DNA of 64,000 bases from Sutcliffiella horikoshii (GTDB taxonomy: Bacteria > Bacillota > Bacilli > Bacillales > Bacillaceae_I). How positions within the stretch are numbered: position 1 is the first letter of the stretch; each line of letters begins with the position of its first letter. Below, in pieces: positions 8,612-17,159 of this stretch. The stretch lies in the NCBI RefSeq assembly GCF_008180725.1, contig NZ_VTEV01000004.1:237003-301002 (forward strand), given 5' to 3'. The notes beneath the pieces were generated by a model. That model saw nothing but the letters and a program-made list of their open reading frames with translations, was not told the origin of the DNA and did not search any database. Both the position numbers and the translations under genes were made by a program.

Positions 8612-9706
8612 ATGAATGATAGTCAGACAAATTTAAACGGTCTTCACTTGGATTGTACAATATATGGGGAATCAAATGAATTTCCAACTGTCATCATGGA
8701 TGCTGGATATGGAGACTATTCAAAAGCCTGGAAATCAATCTATCCTGAATTATCAAAATTAACTCAGGTCATTCTATATGACAGAGCTGGACTTGGGAAA
8801 AGCGAAAGAAGCTCTAATCCGAGGACCAGCCTTTTTATGGTAGAGGAATTAAGAGAGCTCTTAAAGAGTAAGAAGGTCTTGCCCCCCTATATTCTTGTAG
8901 GTCATTCGTACGGTGGTGTCAACATGCGTTTATTCAATAATCTGTACCCTCAGGAAGTGGCTGGTTTAGTGTTGATAGACTCTACTCCAGAAGACTACGC
9001 GGAAAGATTTCTCCCCACTATGTCTGAAGAATTCAAAGTGGCTTATAAAAAGCAGTTCACTCGTGAAGGGAACTTCCATGAGTTTATGGAGAGTTTGAAA
9101 CAACTACACAAAAGTAATAGAGTTTCAGGTACACCCACCATTGTTTTGTCAGCAGGGAAAAAAGACCATTATTCCAAGGAATCCCAAGCCTTATGGAACA
9201 GGATGCAAGAAGAGATTCTAAGATTCACGACAAACGGTCAATTCTTAATTGCTGAAAATAGTGCTCATTACATTCAGAACGATGAACCGAAGCTGGTAAT
9301 AAACATAATCCTAAGGTATATAAAATCTTTATCAAACACTAATCGTTCAAAAAATAGAAAAATGATTAACGAGAAAAATCTAATAGATGTCCTTTTTGAA
9401 TCTTGGTCTATAAACACAAGTTCAAAGTGGAGTCCTGAGAATCCTGCTAAAGGCCAATGTGGAGTAACCTCACTAATAGTTCAAGACTTTTTGGGAGGGG
9501 AAATTGTTAAGACTTTGATGCCTAAAGGTTGGCATTTCTATAACAAGATAAATGGTATTCGCTATGATTATACATCCTCTCAGTTTGATAAAGGAGTACA
9601 TTACTCCGATATTCCTTCCAATAGAGCAGAAGCATTTCAGGATACAAACCTGGAACAATACCTTACGTTAAAGAAAAATATGTTGTCATACCAGATAAAT
9701 AGATGA
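8612..9706 (+). CDS. Alpha/beta hydrolase fused to a YunG-like domain
   Basis: The 364-residue product has two parts. Residues 1-240 form an alpha/beta hydrolase: the nucleophile elbow VGHSYGG with Ser99, an SAGKKDHY segment for the acid, and ENSAHYIQND with the catalytic His. Residues about 251-364 resemble the stand-alone Bacillus YunG protein, with TSSKWSPENPAKGQCGVTSL and a GWHFYNKINGIRYDYT segment. There is no stop codon at the junction, and the internal ATG at 9362 has no Shine-Dalgarno, so it is read as one fused protein. Both halves have unknown substrates. Confidence 0.75.
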   Translation: MNDSQTNLNGLHLDCTIYGESNEFPTVIMDAGYGDYSKAWKSIYPELSKLTQVILYDRAGLGKSERSSNPRTSLFMVEELRELLKSKKVLPPYILVGHSYGGVNMRLFNNLYPQEVAGLVLIDSTPEDYAERFLPTMSEEFKVAYKKQFTREGNFHEFMESLKQLHKSNRVSGTPTIVLSAGKKDHYSKESQALWNRMQEEILRFTTNGQFLIAENSAHYIQNDEPKLVINIILRYIKSLSNTNRSKNRKMINEKNLIDVLFESWSINTSSKWSPENPAKGQCGVTSLIVQDFLGGEIVKTLMPKGWHFYNKINGIRYDYTSSQFDKGVHYSDIPSNRAEAFQDTNLEQYLTLKKNMLSYQINR

Positions 9707-9727
9707 AGAGTTTAGGAGATTATTAAT

Positions 9728-9787
9728 ATGACTATGTACGATAAAGTCAAAATCACTCCCCTTTCAGAAGTGGGTGCATGGTTATGA
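9728..9787 (+). CDS. 19-codon mini-ORF overlapping the start of the glycosidase-like gene
   Basis: ATG 9728 stands 9 nt after an AGGAG (9714-9718), and its TGA (9785-9787) overlaps the ATGs at 9784 and 9787 of the next gene. The good ribosome binding site belongs to this mini-ORF, whereas the big gene has only a weak GGGTG upstream. It may be a leader peptide that couples translation, or the remnant of a truncated gene. Confidence 0.35.
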   Translation: MTMYDKVKITPLSEVGAWL

Positions 9788-12700
9788 TGGAAAAGAAAAG
9801 AATGTGGCTGTGGGTAATATTAATACTGTTATTAATTCTTGGTTTTTGTTCACCAGTAATAGGATGGCTGCTTAAGCCTTCTACAACACTTGATGTGTTA
9901 ATTGTAGATAAAACGGTGCCAGATGATTCTTACAGGGAGCATTTAGGGCTGACGTGGTTACTTAACCAGCAAAAAATACGCAAAACAGACGGAAGTAATT
10001 ACAATCTGCATTCAGATTACGTCGGATATGACCCAAAAAGTGATGTTTCTAATAAAGTTAGATCATTTCCTGAAAATAAGGTGCACGATGTAATCTATAT
10101 AGCAGATGGATACGGTGTATATGAAGAGGATATCACAACAGGCAATGTTCAAGGGCAACGTTCCGACCTGATATACGGGGGCATGACATCGGAGGATGTG
10201 GACTATATAAGAGAAGCTGTATCTACACATGGTACAACATTAATTGGAGAGTTTAACACATTTGGAAGTCCTACTCCAGAAGAGGTAAAAGAGTCATTTT
10301 ACCAACTGTATAATTTAGAGTGGACAGGCTGGATAGGGAGATTCTTTACAGAGCTTGAAGGGTCAGAAGTACCTGTCTGGGCAAAAAAGAATTATCTTGA
10401 GCAGTACGGGGAAGAGTGGGATTTTAGTGGTAAAGGGATGGTATTCGTTCATGATAGCGATCAGCTCTTAGTCTTAACAGAGGAAGATATGGAAAAACAA
10501 CATGTCATGTTTGAATTTACGCAAAATGGCAAAGAACACTTTAATCTTGAGGATAGAGCAGCCTATCAGTATTGGTTTGATATTATCGCACCCAAAGAAA
10601 ATGATGAGGTGCTTGCATCCTTCTCCCTTTCATTAACAAATGAAGCAGAAGAAAAATTAATAGAAAATGGGATTCCTGTCAAATTTCCAGCCGTCATACA
10701 TCATGTAAACCCTACTCATGAAAGCTACTATTTCTCAGGTGATTTCGCTGACCAGGCAGAACTCCCATCCCTTTATCAAGCAAAAGGATATACGGCTCTG
10801 AAGAAATGGCAGGCAAGGAATAAAGATGATCTAAAATCCTTTTATTGGAGAGTGTATCATCCTATGATGAGTGAAATTATGCAGCAACAGAAAAATAAGA
10901 GCACTGTAAAAAAGGAAGTAAATGCTAATCTTGTAGGTGAATCCTATATTCCAGGCAGAGCAGGCAGTGATTATTTACAAATACAAAAAGATGGAAAATG
11001 GGAAAATTTTCTGATTAAAGGGGTTAACATGGGAATAGCGAAACCAGGAACGTGGCCAGGTGAAACAGCTATTACGAAGCAAGAGTATTACCGTTGGTTT
11101 GAGCAGATTGGCGACATGAATGCTAATGCTATACGAATTTATACGATTCATCCTCCGCACTTTTATGAGGCTTTGGCTGAATACAATCGTATGGCAGAGG
11201 AACCCATCTATCTATTTCATGGCATCTGGATAAATGAAGAGGTTTTCCTGGAGTCAAATGATGCTTTTGCGGAGGAAAATGTCAAAGATTTTAAAGAAGA
11301 AATCCAAAAAACCGTTGATTTAATTCATGGAGATGTAGTTCTAGAAGAGCGTCCTGGTCATGCACATGGAAAATACACGGCAGACGTTTCACCCTATGTA
11401 CTCGGGTGGGTCCTCGGGGTAGAGTGGGATCCGCAAGTAGTGCTGAATACAAATAGGAAAAATACAGGTATATCTGAGTTTAATGGAGAATTCCTTTTCA
11501 CACAAGGCGCTCAGCCATTTGAAGTGTGGCTTGCAGAAATGATGGAGTATACGATTACCTACGAACAGGAGACCTATCAATGGCAGCGGCCAATGAGTTT
11601 TACAAACTGGGTGACTACCGATTTGCTTGATCATCCATCTGAACCTTCAGAAGAAGAGGATCTTGTAAGCGTCAATCCTAATTTGATATTCTTCAAAGAT
11701 GAGTTTGAAGCAGGTATGTTCGCTTCCTACCACATCTATCCATACTATCCGGATTTCCTTAATTTTGAAAAACGGTATGTGGAATATATTGACCACCGGG
11801 GAGAGAAAAACAATTACGCAGGGTATTTACAACATATGAAAGAAGCACACAACATGCCGCTATTAGTTGCTGAATTCGGCATTCCATCTTCAAGAGGGAA
11901 TACTCATAATAATATATACGGTTGGAACCAGGGCGGTCATACCGAAAAAGAGCAGGGAGAGATTTTAGCGCATCTCTTTGAAGATATAGTGGAAGAAAAA
12001 ATGGCAGGTGGATTAATCTTTTCATGGCATGACGAGTGGTTCAAGCGGACTTGGAATACGATGGATTTTGATAACCCGGACCAGAGACCTTACTGGAAAA
12101 ACGTCCAGACAAATGAGCAGATGTTCGGAATGTTGACATTTGAACCCGGTCAAGCACAAAAGATAGTTATTGACGGAAAAGAAGAGGACTGGAAAGCTTT
12201 AGACCAAAAATCAGTGTACAGCCCTTCTTCCATCATAAAAGAGATGCAAGTAACACATGATGAAGGGTTTTTATATGTAAAGTTGAAGGCGGATAATTTT
12301 AAAGAACATGAGATATCTTTATTGTTTAATATAATGAATAACCAGGGGCAGTCAAAGGTGGTACCTGGGTCTGATTATTTCACGGAAGGCATAGATTTCC
12401 TTCTTAACGTGGAGAATGGTAAAAAAGCTAGAATGCTTGTAGATAGTTATTATGACAGTTTCTACTACATGTATGGCCATAAGCTAGGTATGGTAGAGAA
12501 GCAGGAGTATGCTGATAAAAAAGATAATGGCATTTTTCATCCTATAAGGTTAACTTTAAACAAAGAGTTAACGGTTAAAAATGAAAATGGCGAGGAACAG
12601 ATTGTCCCGTTTGACAGCTATGAAACTGGTATATTACGTTCTGGTAATTCCAATCCCAACGAAGAAAACTTCGATTCTTTAACAGATTTTTATTTAAATG

Positions 12701-13023
12701 AGGAGGAAGGCTTGTTAGAAGTTCGTATTCCATGGGCGTTGCTCAATGTGAAGGATCCAGGTCAACGAGAAGTGATGGGGGATATGTGGACAGATAATGG
12801 ATTGAATAGCAGTGCATGGGTTGATGGAATCCAAATAGGTGCTATTGCCGTGTCCAATTCCAATGGAAATGTTGTGGATAGTCTTCCAAAAACAGTAAAC
12901 GGAAAGAGCAGGCAGGAAGATTACTTCTTATATGCATGGGAAAAATGGGAAATGCCAACTTATCATGAACGCTTAAAACAATCTTACTATAGGATTCAGA
13001 AACTGTTTTCTGAAATGAAATAA
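9778..13023 (+). CDS. Membrane-anchored TIM-barrel glycoside hydrolase-like protein with C-terminal CBM9-like domain
   Basis: The product has up to 1081 residues. Residues 10-32 form a signal-anchor helix, so the bulk is extracytoplasmic. Residues 35-370 are an unassigned domain. About 390-790 read as a clan A TIM barrel: NFLIKGVNMGIAKPGTWPG, NANAIRIYTIHPP, then a candidate acid/base Glu549 in LGWVLGVEWDP and a candidate nucleophile Glu699 in LLVAEFGIPSSRG, followed by GLIFSWHDEWFKRTWN. From about 800 a sequence starting KIVIDGKEEDWKAL resembles CBM9-like sugar-binding domains. Substrate unknown. The start may be 9778, 9784 or 9787; the last two overlap a mini-ORF stop. Confidence 0.75.
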   Translation: MVMMEKKRMWLWVILILLLILGFCSPVIGWLLKPSTTLDVLIVDKTVPDDSYREHLGLTWLLNQQKIRKTDGSNYNLHSDYVGYDPKSDVSNKVRSFPENKVHDVIYIADGYGVYEEDITTGNVQGQRSDLIYGGMTSEDVDYIREAVSTHGTTLIGEFNTFGSPTPEEVKESFYQLYNLEWTGWIGRFFTELEGSEVPVWAKKNYLEQYGEEWDFSGKGMVFVHDSDQLLVLTEEDMEKQHVMFEFTQNGKEHFNLEDRAAYQYWFDIIAPKENDEVLASFSLSLTNEAEEKLIENGIPVKFPAVIHHVNPTHESYYFSGDFADQAELPSLYQAKGYTALKKWQARNKDDLKSFYWRVYHPMMSEIMQQQKNKSTVKKEVNANLVGESYIPGRAGSDYLQIQKDGKWENFLIKGVNMGIAKPGTWPGETAITKQEYYRWFEQIGDMNANAIRIYTIHPPHFYEALAEYNRMAEEPIYLFHGIWINEEVFLESNDAFAEENVKDFKEEIQKTVDLIHGDVVLEERPGHAHGKYTADVSPYVLGWVLGVEWDPQVVLNTNRKNTGISEFNGEFLFTQGAQPFEVWLAEMMEYTITYEQETYQWQRPMSFTNWVTTDLLDHPSEPSEEEDLVSVNPNLIFFKDEFEAGMFASYHIYPYYPDFLNFEKRYVEYIDHRGEKNNYAGYLQHMKEAHNMPLLVAEFGIPSSRGNTHNNIYGWNQGGHTEKEQGEILAHLFEDIVEEKMAGGLIFSWHDEWFKRTWNTMDFDNPDQRPYWKNVQTNEQMFGMLTFEPGQAQKIVIDGKEEDWKALDQKSVYSPSSIIKEMQVTHDEGFLYVKLKADNFKEHEISLLFNIMNNQGQSKVVPGSDYFTEGIDFLLNVENGKKARMLVDSYYDSFYYMYGHKLGMVEKQEYADKKDNGIFHPIRLTLNKELTVKNENGEEQIVPFDSYETGILRSGNSNPNEENFDSLTDFYLNEEEGLLEVRIPWALLNVKDPGQREVMGDMWTDNGLNSSAWVDGIQIGAIAVSNSNGNVVDSLPKTVNGKSRQEDYFLYAWEKWEMPTYHERLKQSYYRIQKLFSEMK

Positions 13024-13073
13024 TAGGTTACACAGATATTCCATGCAATTTAGAGCTATTCAAATAAACATGG

Positions 13074-13110
13074 GTGGAGGATGAAATGATGCCTCCACTT
13101 CTTTCGTTTT
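13074..13110 (+). terminator. Intrinsic terminator
   Basis: GTGGAGG pairs with CCTCCAC across an 11-nt loop, followed by a T-rich tail. It ends the glycosidase-like transcript. Confidence 0.7.
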
Positions 13111-13163
13111 TGGTTATCTATGAAACTAGATTACTTAAACAAAAAAAGAGACTCAACCAGTAA

Positions 13164-13475
13164 TCACCTTTCAAGGTAGATAGCAGCCATTGGGGCCGCG
13201 ATGGCTAAAACAGAAAGAATTATGAAAAACAGCTTTCGTCCTTTTGGAGTTGAAAAGTATAATTGAACGAGAAGAAAATAAGTAATACTAGAAATTAGAA
13301 GAAACCATACGAATTTGTATAGTTTTTTTCCTTTAATAACAGCCTTTTCGGTTTGATAGATTCCTAAGTTGGGATCTATGGTCAAAGGGTTAGTTATTGC
13401 CATGATTATCATGCCTAAAAAAATTAAGAGCCCTATAATGTTCAATAAATTTTTCATGGATAATTCCTTTTTCAT
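13164..13475 (-). CDS. Small three-helix membrane protein, unrecognised
   Basis: The 103-residue product has hydrophobic segments at about residues 9-27, 53-72 and 81-98. A basic loop with GKKLYK precedes helix 2. AGGAGG lies 6 nt before ATG 13475 on the minus strand, so translation is likely. No family recognised. It is divergent from the EcsC-like gene. Confidence 0.6.
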   Translation of the reverse strand: MKKELSMKNLLNIIGLLIFLGMIIMAITNPLTIDPNLGIYQTEKAVIKGKKLYKFVWFLLISSITYFLLVQLYFSTPKGRKLFFIILSVLAIAAPMAAIYLER

Positions 13476-13583
13476 CGTTGCCTCCTAAATATGGTTGTGA
13501 CAATGTATATACGTATGCTGAAAGGAAAAGTTTCAAATAGTAACAGATGACAACACGACTATATATCTAAAGGAGAAACAGGA

Positions 13584-14411
13584 ATGGAAACAAAAGAAAC
13601 ACTGCAAAATGAACTAAAGTTAATAGAGAAATGGGAAAAAGATCAAAAGGGGCTATGGTTATGGGAGCGAATCGGCCGTATTCCCTTTAAACTGCTTGAT
13701 AGATTGACTCCAAGATTTATTCAAGGGAAGATAGGAAGCCTTCTTGATGAACTGGGGAGCTTTATTCAAAATGGAGGAAGTTATCTATCAAGTGAGAAAA
13801 GTGTCTTTCATTATTTTGAGAAAAAAACGGGCAGAACGATTACAAGTCTTAAAGATTTTCAAGAAGTTCCTGTAGTTGAAATGAAAGAAGCTTCTCTTGA
13901 ATTAGGTAAAACACGTAAAAATGCAGCTACTATCCAAGGAGCAAGTACAGGTATCGGGGGAATCTTTACTTTAGTAATTGATATTCCTGCAATCTTAGCT
14001 ATTTCTCTAAAAACATTACAGGAAATTGCGATTCTGCATGGATATGATCCAAAAGAGAAAGCGGAGAGAATATTTATCTTGAAATGCTTACAATTTACAT
14101 CGGCAGATATTGTTGGGAAGCAGGCAATTCTAAATGAGCTGGTTGATTTTTCGAATGAAGAAATGAAATCAAAAGAGGTATTCTCCCAACTTCAAGGTTG
14201 GAGAGAAGTAACCGTGTCATTCACAGAGTCCTTTGGTTGGAAAAAGCTTTTTCAATTGGTACCGGTTGCAGGGATTCTTTTTGGAGCGTTTGCCAATCGT
14301 ACGATGGTGAGCGATCTTACAGAAGCTGGAACTATGCTCTATCAGAAGAGAAGAATTATGGAAAGAGTAGAACGTTTAGAGGTTCAAACCGAGAAAACAA
14401 AAGAATCGTAA
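13584..14411 (+). CDS. EcsC family protein
   Basis: The 275-residue product resembles EcsC-family proteins, named for the third gene of the B. subtilis ecs operon but often found alone. It has a charged helical N-terminus, a glycine-rich membrane-associating segment (TGIGGIFTLVIDIPAILAISL, about residues 120-140, quoted in part) and a second hydrophobic segment, PVAGILFGAFANRTM, near 230-245. The biochemical role of the family is unknown. AAAGGAGAAAC precedes ATG 13584. Confidence 0.75.
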   Translation: METKETLQNELKLIEKWEKDQKGLWLWERIGRIPFKLLDRLTPRFIQGKIGSLLDELGSFIQNGGSYLSSEKSVFHYFEKKTGRTITSLKDFQEVPVVEMKEASLELGKTRKNAATIQGASTGIGGIFTLVIDIPAILAISLKTLQEIAILHGYDPKEKAERIFILKCLQFTSADIVGKQAILNELVDFSNEEMKSKEVFSQLQGWREVTVSFTESFGWKKLFQLVPVAGILFGAFANRTMVSDLTEAGTMLYQKRRIMERVERLEVQTEKTKES

Positions 14412-14430
14412 GCCAAAGAAAGAATTTTTT

Positions 14431-14470
14431 AAAGCCTACTGACCTTACCGATAAAGGTCAGTAGGCTTTA
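14431..14470 (+). terminator. Strong hairpin between convergent genes
   Basis: AAAGCCTACTGACCTT pairs with AAAGGTCAGTAGGCTTT across a short loop. The T-tract is weak, but the position between the convergent EcsC-like and PAP2-like genes fits a shared terminator. Confidence 0.65.
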
Positions 14471-14484
14471 ATGATAATGAATTA

Positions 14485-15195
14485 TTACTGATTAACATTC
14501 TGAACCTTTAACACTTCCACTACCATCCTGCCAATTTGCCTGCCGAGTCGTATTCCTTCATCATTGTCCACTTGAAAATGAACCCCTGCATACAAGCGGG
14601 ATTGAGCAGAAGCCTCGGTAGTAGATTTTATTCGGGATTGTTCTTGAGGAAAAAAGTACGTCATGATCTCTTGAGCCGCTCCTGCTAAGGTTGCGTGTGC
14701 AGAGGGGTATGCAGGAAATCTCGGTGTATCCATGATCTTTCTAATATTTCTTCCATATTGATTGGGACGGGCAACATCCCATAAATACTTTAAATACCAG
14801 CAAACTACAAAAACGTCATTCATGGTTGCATGGAAAAATCCTTGCATTCGGGCACAATTTGGAGAGCCCATCGGATATTGCTCTGCAAAATCATACAGCA
14901 TGGTTGAAAATCTTTCTGCAATTTCACCGGTAGCCCAATAATGTGCACTTTGGATTTGTTGTGGGGTTAGGGTGCTCATGGTTTGTTCGACAATATGTAG
15001 TTCGTTGTTCCAATCTATTGATAAAGGCTCTCTTATTTGCCAAGTTATTTCTTTTCCAAAAGGGTCTAGGAACCTATTGGCTCCCTCTCGTCTGATGAAA
15101 AATATCGGCCAAAAGCCGGCATTAGGATTTCCAATAGGTGGTGATTGCTCTCCTTCATATGGATACTGAGACCATTGCCTATATTCTGTGCGCAT
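14485..15195 (-). CDS. PAP2 / vanadium-dependent haloperoxidase-like phosphatase
   Basis: The 236-residue product shows the three motifs of the PAP2/vanadium haloperoxidase superfamily: KYLWDVARPN (K-x6-RP), PAYPSAHATLAGA (PSxH), and SRLYAGVHFQVDND (SR-x5-H-x3-D). These bind phosphate or vanadate. No signal peptide or membrane helix is seen, which favours a soluble haloperoxidase-like enzyme over a lipid phosphatase. The substrate is not predictable. It is transcribed away from the MFS transporter gene. Confidence 0.85.
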   Translation of the reverse strand: MRTEYRQWSQYPYEGEQSPPIGNPNAGFWPIFFIRREGANRFLDPFGKEITWQIREPLSIDWNNELHIVEQTMSTLTPQQIQSAHYWATGEIAERFSTMLYDFAEQYPMGSPNCARMQGFFHATMNDVFVVCWYLKYLWDVARPNQYGRNIRKIMDTPRFPAYPSAHATLAGAAQEIMTYFFPQEQSRIKSTTEASAQSRLYAGVHFQVDNDEGIRLGRQIGRMVVEVLKVQNVNQ

Positions 15196-15332
15196 TGATT
15201 CAACCCCTTAGAAAGTTCTTCTAAATTCTTTATGATAGATGGATGAAATATATGATAAAAATAATAAGCTCTTATGATGGAAGCATGCTAAAATAGGAAG
15301 AAATGTCTTAATTGAACAAAGGGGAGAGATAA

Positions 15333-16628
15333 TTGAAAGGTGATAAAATAACTTCAGAAGAGATAGTCGCTTCCCCTGAGAAATTACAACTAATATTTCG
15401 ACGAACTCTTTTTATTGTCGTTCTATCGCAAGTATTTGGTGGGGCTGGTCTGGCAGCAGGTATCACGGTAGGGGCATTGTTGGCTCAAGACATGCTTGGG
15501 ACAGATGCATATTCTGGTGTTCCTGTTGCTTTATTGACACTTGGTTCAGCAGGAGCGGCATATTTGATTGGACGTGTATCACAAAGGTTTGGAAGAAGGG
15601 TTGGCTTGGCAGGCGGCTTTTTAACCGGAGGAATCAGTGCATTAGGTGTAGTGCTTGCAGCTGTCACCAATAATGTGTGGTTGCTGTTTTTCTCGCTTCT
15701 TTTCTACGGGGCAGGAACGGCATCTAATCTTCAAGCAAGATATGCCGGTACAGATCTGGCATCTGCCAAACAAAGAGGGAAAGCAATTAGTATTGCACTA
15801 GTTTCGACTACATTTGGGGCAGTTGCGGGACCTAATTTAGTCGGTGTGATGGGAGATTTCGCTGTTTCCATAGGTGTCCCATCATTAGCGGGTCCCTTTA
15901 TTTTAGGAGCAGCAGCTTTTATTTTGGCTGGATTGGTATTACTTTTTTATATGAAACCTGATCCTTTACTGGTGTCTAAAGCATTGGAAAATGAAAATTG
16001 GAAGAATGCGGAGAACCCTCCCTTAACTAGTCCAAAAAAGAATAACCGGGGAATCATCATCGGTGGCTCTGTAATGGTGTTGACTCAGATGGTGATGGTG
16101 GCAATCATGACGATGACACCCATCCATATGGGGCATCATGGACACGGCCTAGATGCAATCGGACTTGTAATCGGGATTCATATTGGTGCTATGTATCTGC
16201 CTTCACTAGTTACCGGGATTCTAGTCGATAAGGTTGGACGTACCACTATGGCTTCAGCAGCTGGTGTAACGCTACTTCTAGCAGGGATTATTGCAGCGAC
16301 TGCTCCTGGTGATAATTTATTTGTATTGATAATGGCATTAGCGCTACTCGGTTTAGGTTGGAACTTCGGTTTGATAAGCGGCACGGCAACCATTGTAGAT
16401 GCCACTACGCCTTCTTCACGTGCCAAGGTCCAAGGCTCTATGGATGTGTTGGTTGCATTATCTGGGGCAACAGGCGGCATAATGTCAGGAGTGATTGTCT
16501 CACATACCAGCTTTTCGCTGCTGTCTATAGGTGGTGGGCTATTCTCCCTCCTGTTATTACCTTTAATCATATGGGCTAGTAGAGTAAATCTAACTGATAA
16601 ACAGGTGAAAAATAAAAGAACGGCGTAA
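15333..16628 (+). CDS. MFS transporter
   Basis: The 431-residue polytopic protein has about 12 hydrophobic segments in two halves. The loop 2-3 motif GRVSQRFGRRVGLAGG (about residues 79-94) is the MFS motif A, and a second-half copy appears as GILVDKVGRTTMA. The start is TTG 15333 behind AAAGGGGAGAG. The substrate is unknown; drug or metabolite efflux is possible. The gene ends inside a bidirectional terminator. Confidence 0.88.
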   Translation: MKGDKITSEEIVASPEKLQLIFRRTLFIVVLSQVFGGAGLAAGITVGALLAQDMLGTDAYSGVPVALLTLGSAGAAYLIGRVSQRFGRRVGLAGGFLTGGISALGVVLAAVTNNVWLLFFSLLFYGAGTASNLQARYAGTDLASAKQRGKAISIALVSTTFGAVAGPNLVGVMGDFAVSIGVPSLAGPFILGAAAFILAGLVLLFYMKPDPLLVSKALENENWKNAENPPLTSPKKNNRGIIIGGSVMVLTQMVMVAIMTMTPIHMGHHGHGLDAIGLVIGIHIGAMYLPSLVTGILVDKVGRTTMASAAGVTLLLAGIIAATAPGDNLFVLIMALALLGLGWNFGLISGTATIVDATTPSSRAKVQGSMDVLVALSGATGGIMSGVIVSHTSFSLLSIGGGLFSLLLLPLIIWASRVNLTDKQVKNKRTA

Positions 16629-16659
16629 GCAGAATACAGACTGCTTACGCCGTTTTTTT
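16620..16659. terminator. Bidirectional intrinsic terminator
   Basis: ACGGCGTAAGCAG pairs with CTGCTTACGCCGT over an 8-nt loop. T7 follows on the plus strand, and a T-rich run (TTCTTTTATTT) follows on the minus strand, so it serves both convergent genes and overlaps the MFS stop codon. Confidence 0.88.
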
Positions 16660-16966
16660 ATTTTTTCGTTTTTGCCTTCTCCACTTCCTCTGACACAACA
16701 AAAGCTAAGTCGTCATTCCCAAACATAGCTAACACTCCTAATACTGTATCGTTCGAAATATCCCCTGCCTCTTCTTTAGACACTGTTAAATCCAAGGCTT
16801 GAGCCAGTGCAGGGTTATTTGCTTGATCAGGATATGCCTTTGTATAGAGTGTAAATGGGTCTAAGTTATGGTTAATACACCATTGTGCAAAAACCAATAT
16901 CATCATATTCTCCTCTTTTTGATAGTTTTGTATAATTGCTTGTTCCAAATCTTTTTTGTCCATCAT
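16658..16966 (-). CDS. Conserved-looking 102-residue soluble protein, function unknown
   Basis: The acidic, helical product contains VFAQWCINHNLDP and a C-terminal GNDDLAFVVSEEVEKAK. AAGGAG stands 7 nt before ATG 16966 (a second ATG follows). I have a weak memory of similar short Bacillus proteins but cannot name the family. No catalytic motif is seen. Confidence 0.7.
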   Translation of the reverse strand: MMDKKDLEQAIIQNYQKEENMMILVFAQWCINHNLDPFTLYTKAYPDQANNPALAQALDLTVSKEEAGDISNDTVLGVLAMFGNDDLAFVVSEEVEKAKTKK

Positions 16967-17159
16967 CTAATTTCTCCTTTGTTTCTTGTAAACTCATTAT
17001 ATAGGAAATAGGCTAATGAACCAACATCTTCTCATGTGGCAGCCATTTCTTATTTTAACAGTTCTTTTCACCTATAAAAAATAGATGGTAAAGAGTAATG
17101 TAACATCGTATATTTAATCTAGTTATGTGAAAATTTCGAATGGGATCTGAGGAGAAGTT

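Noticed and set aside
16178-16579. Antisense and shifted frames of 73-130 residues inside the MFS gene
   Set aside because: They are shadows of the transporter frame without ribosome binding sites or domains.
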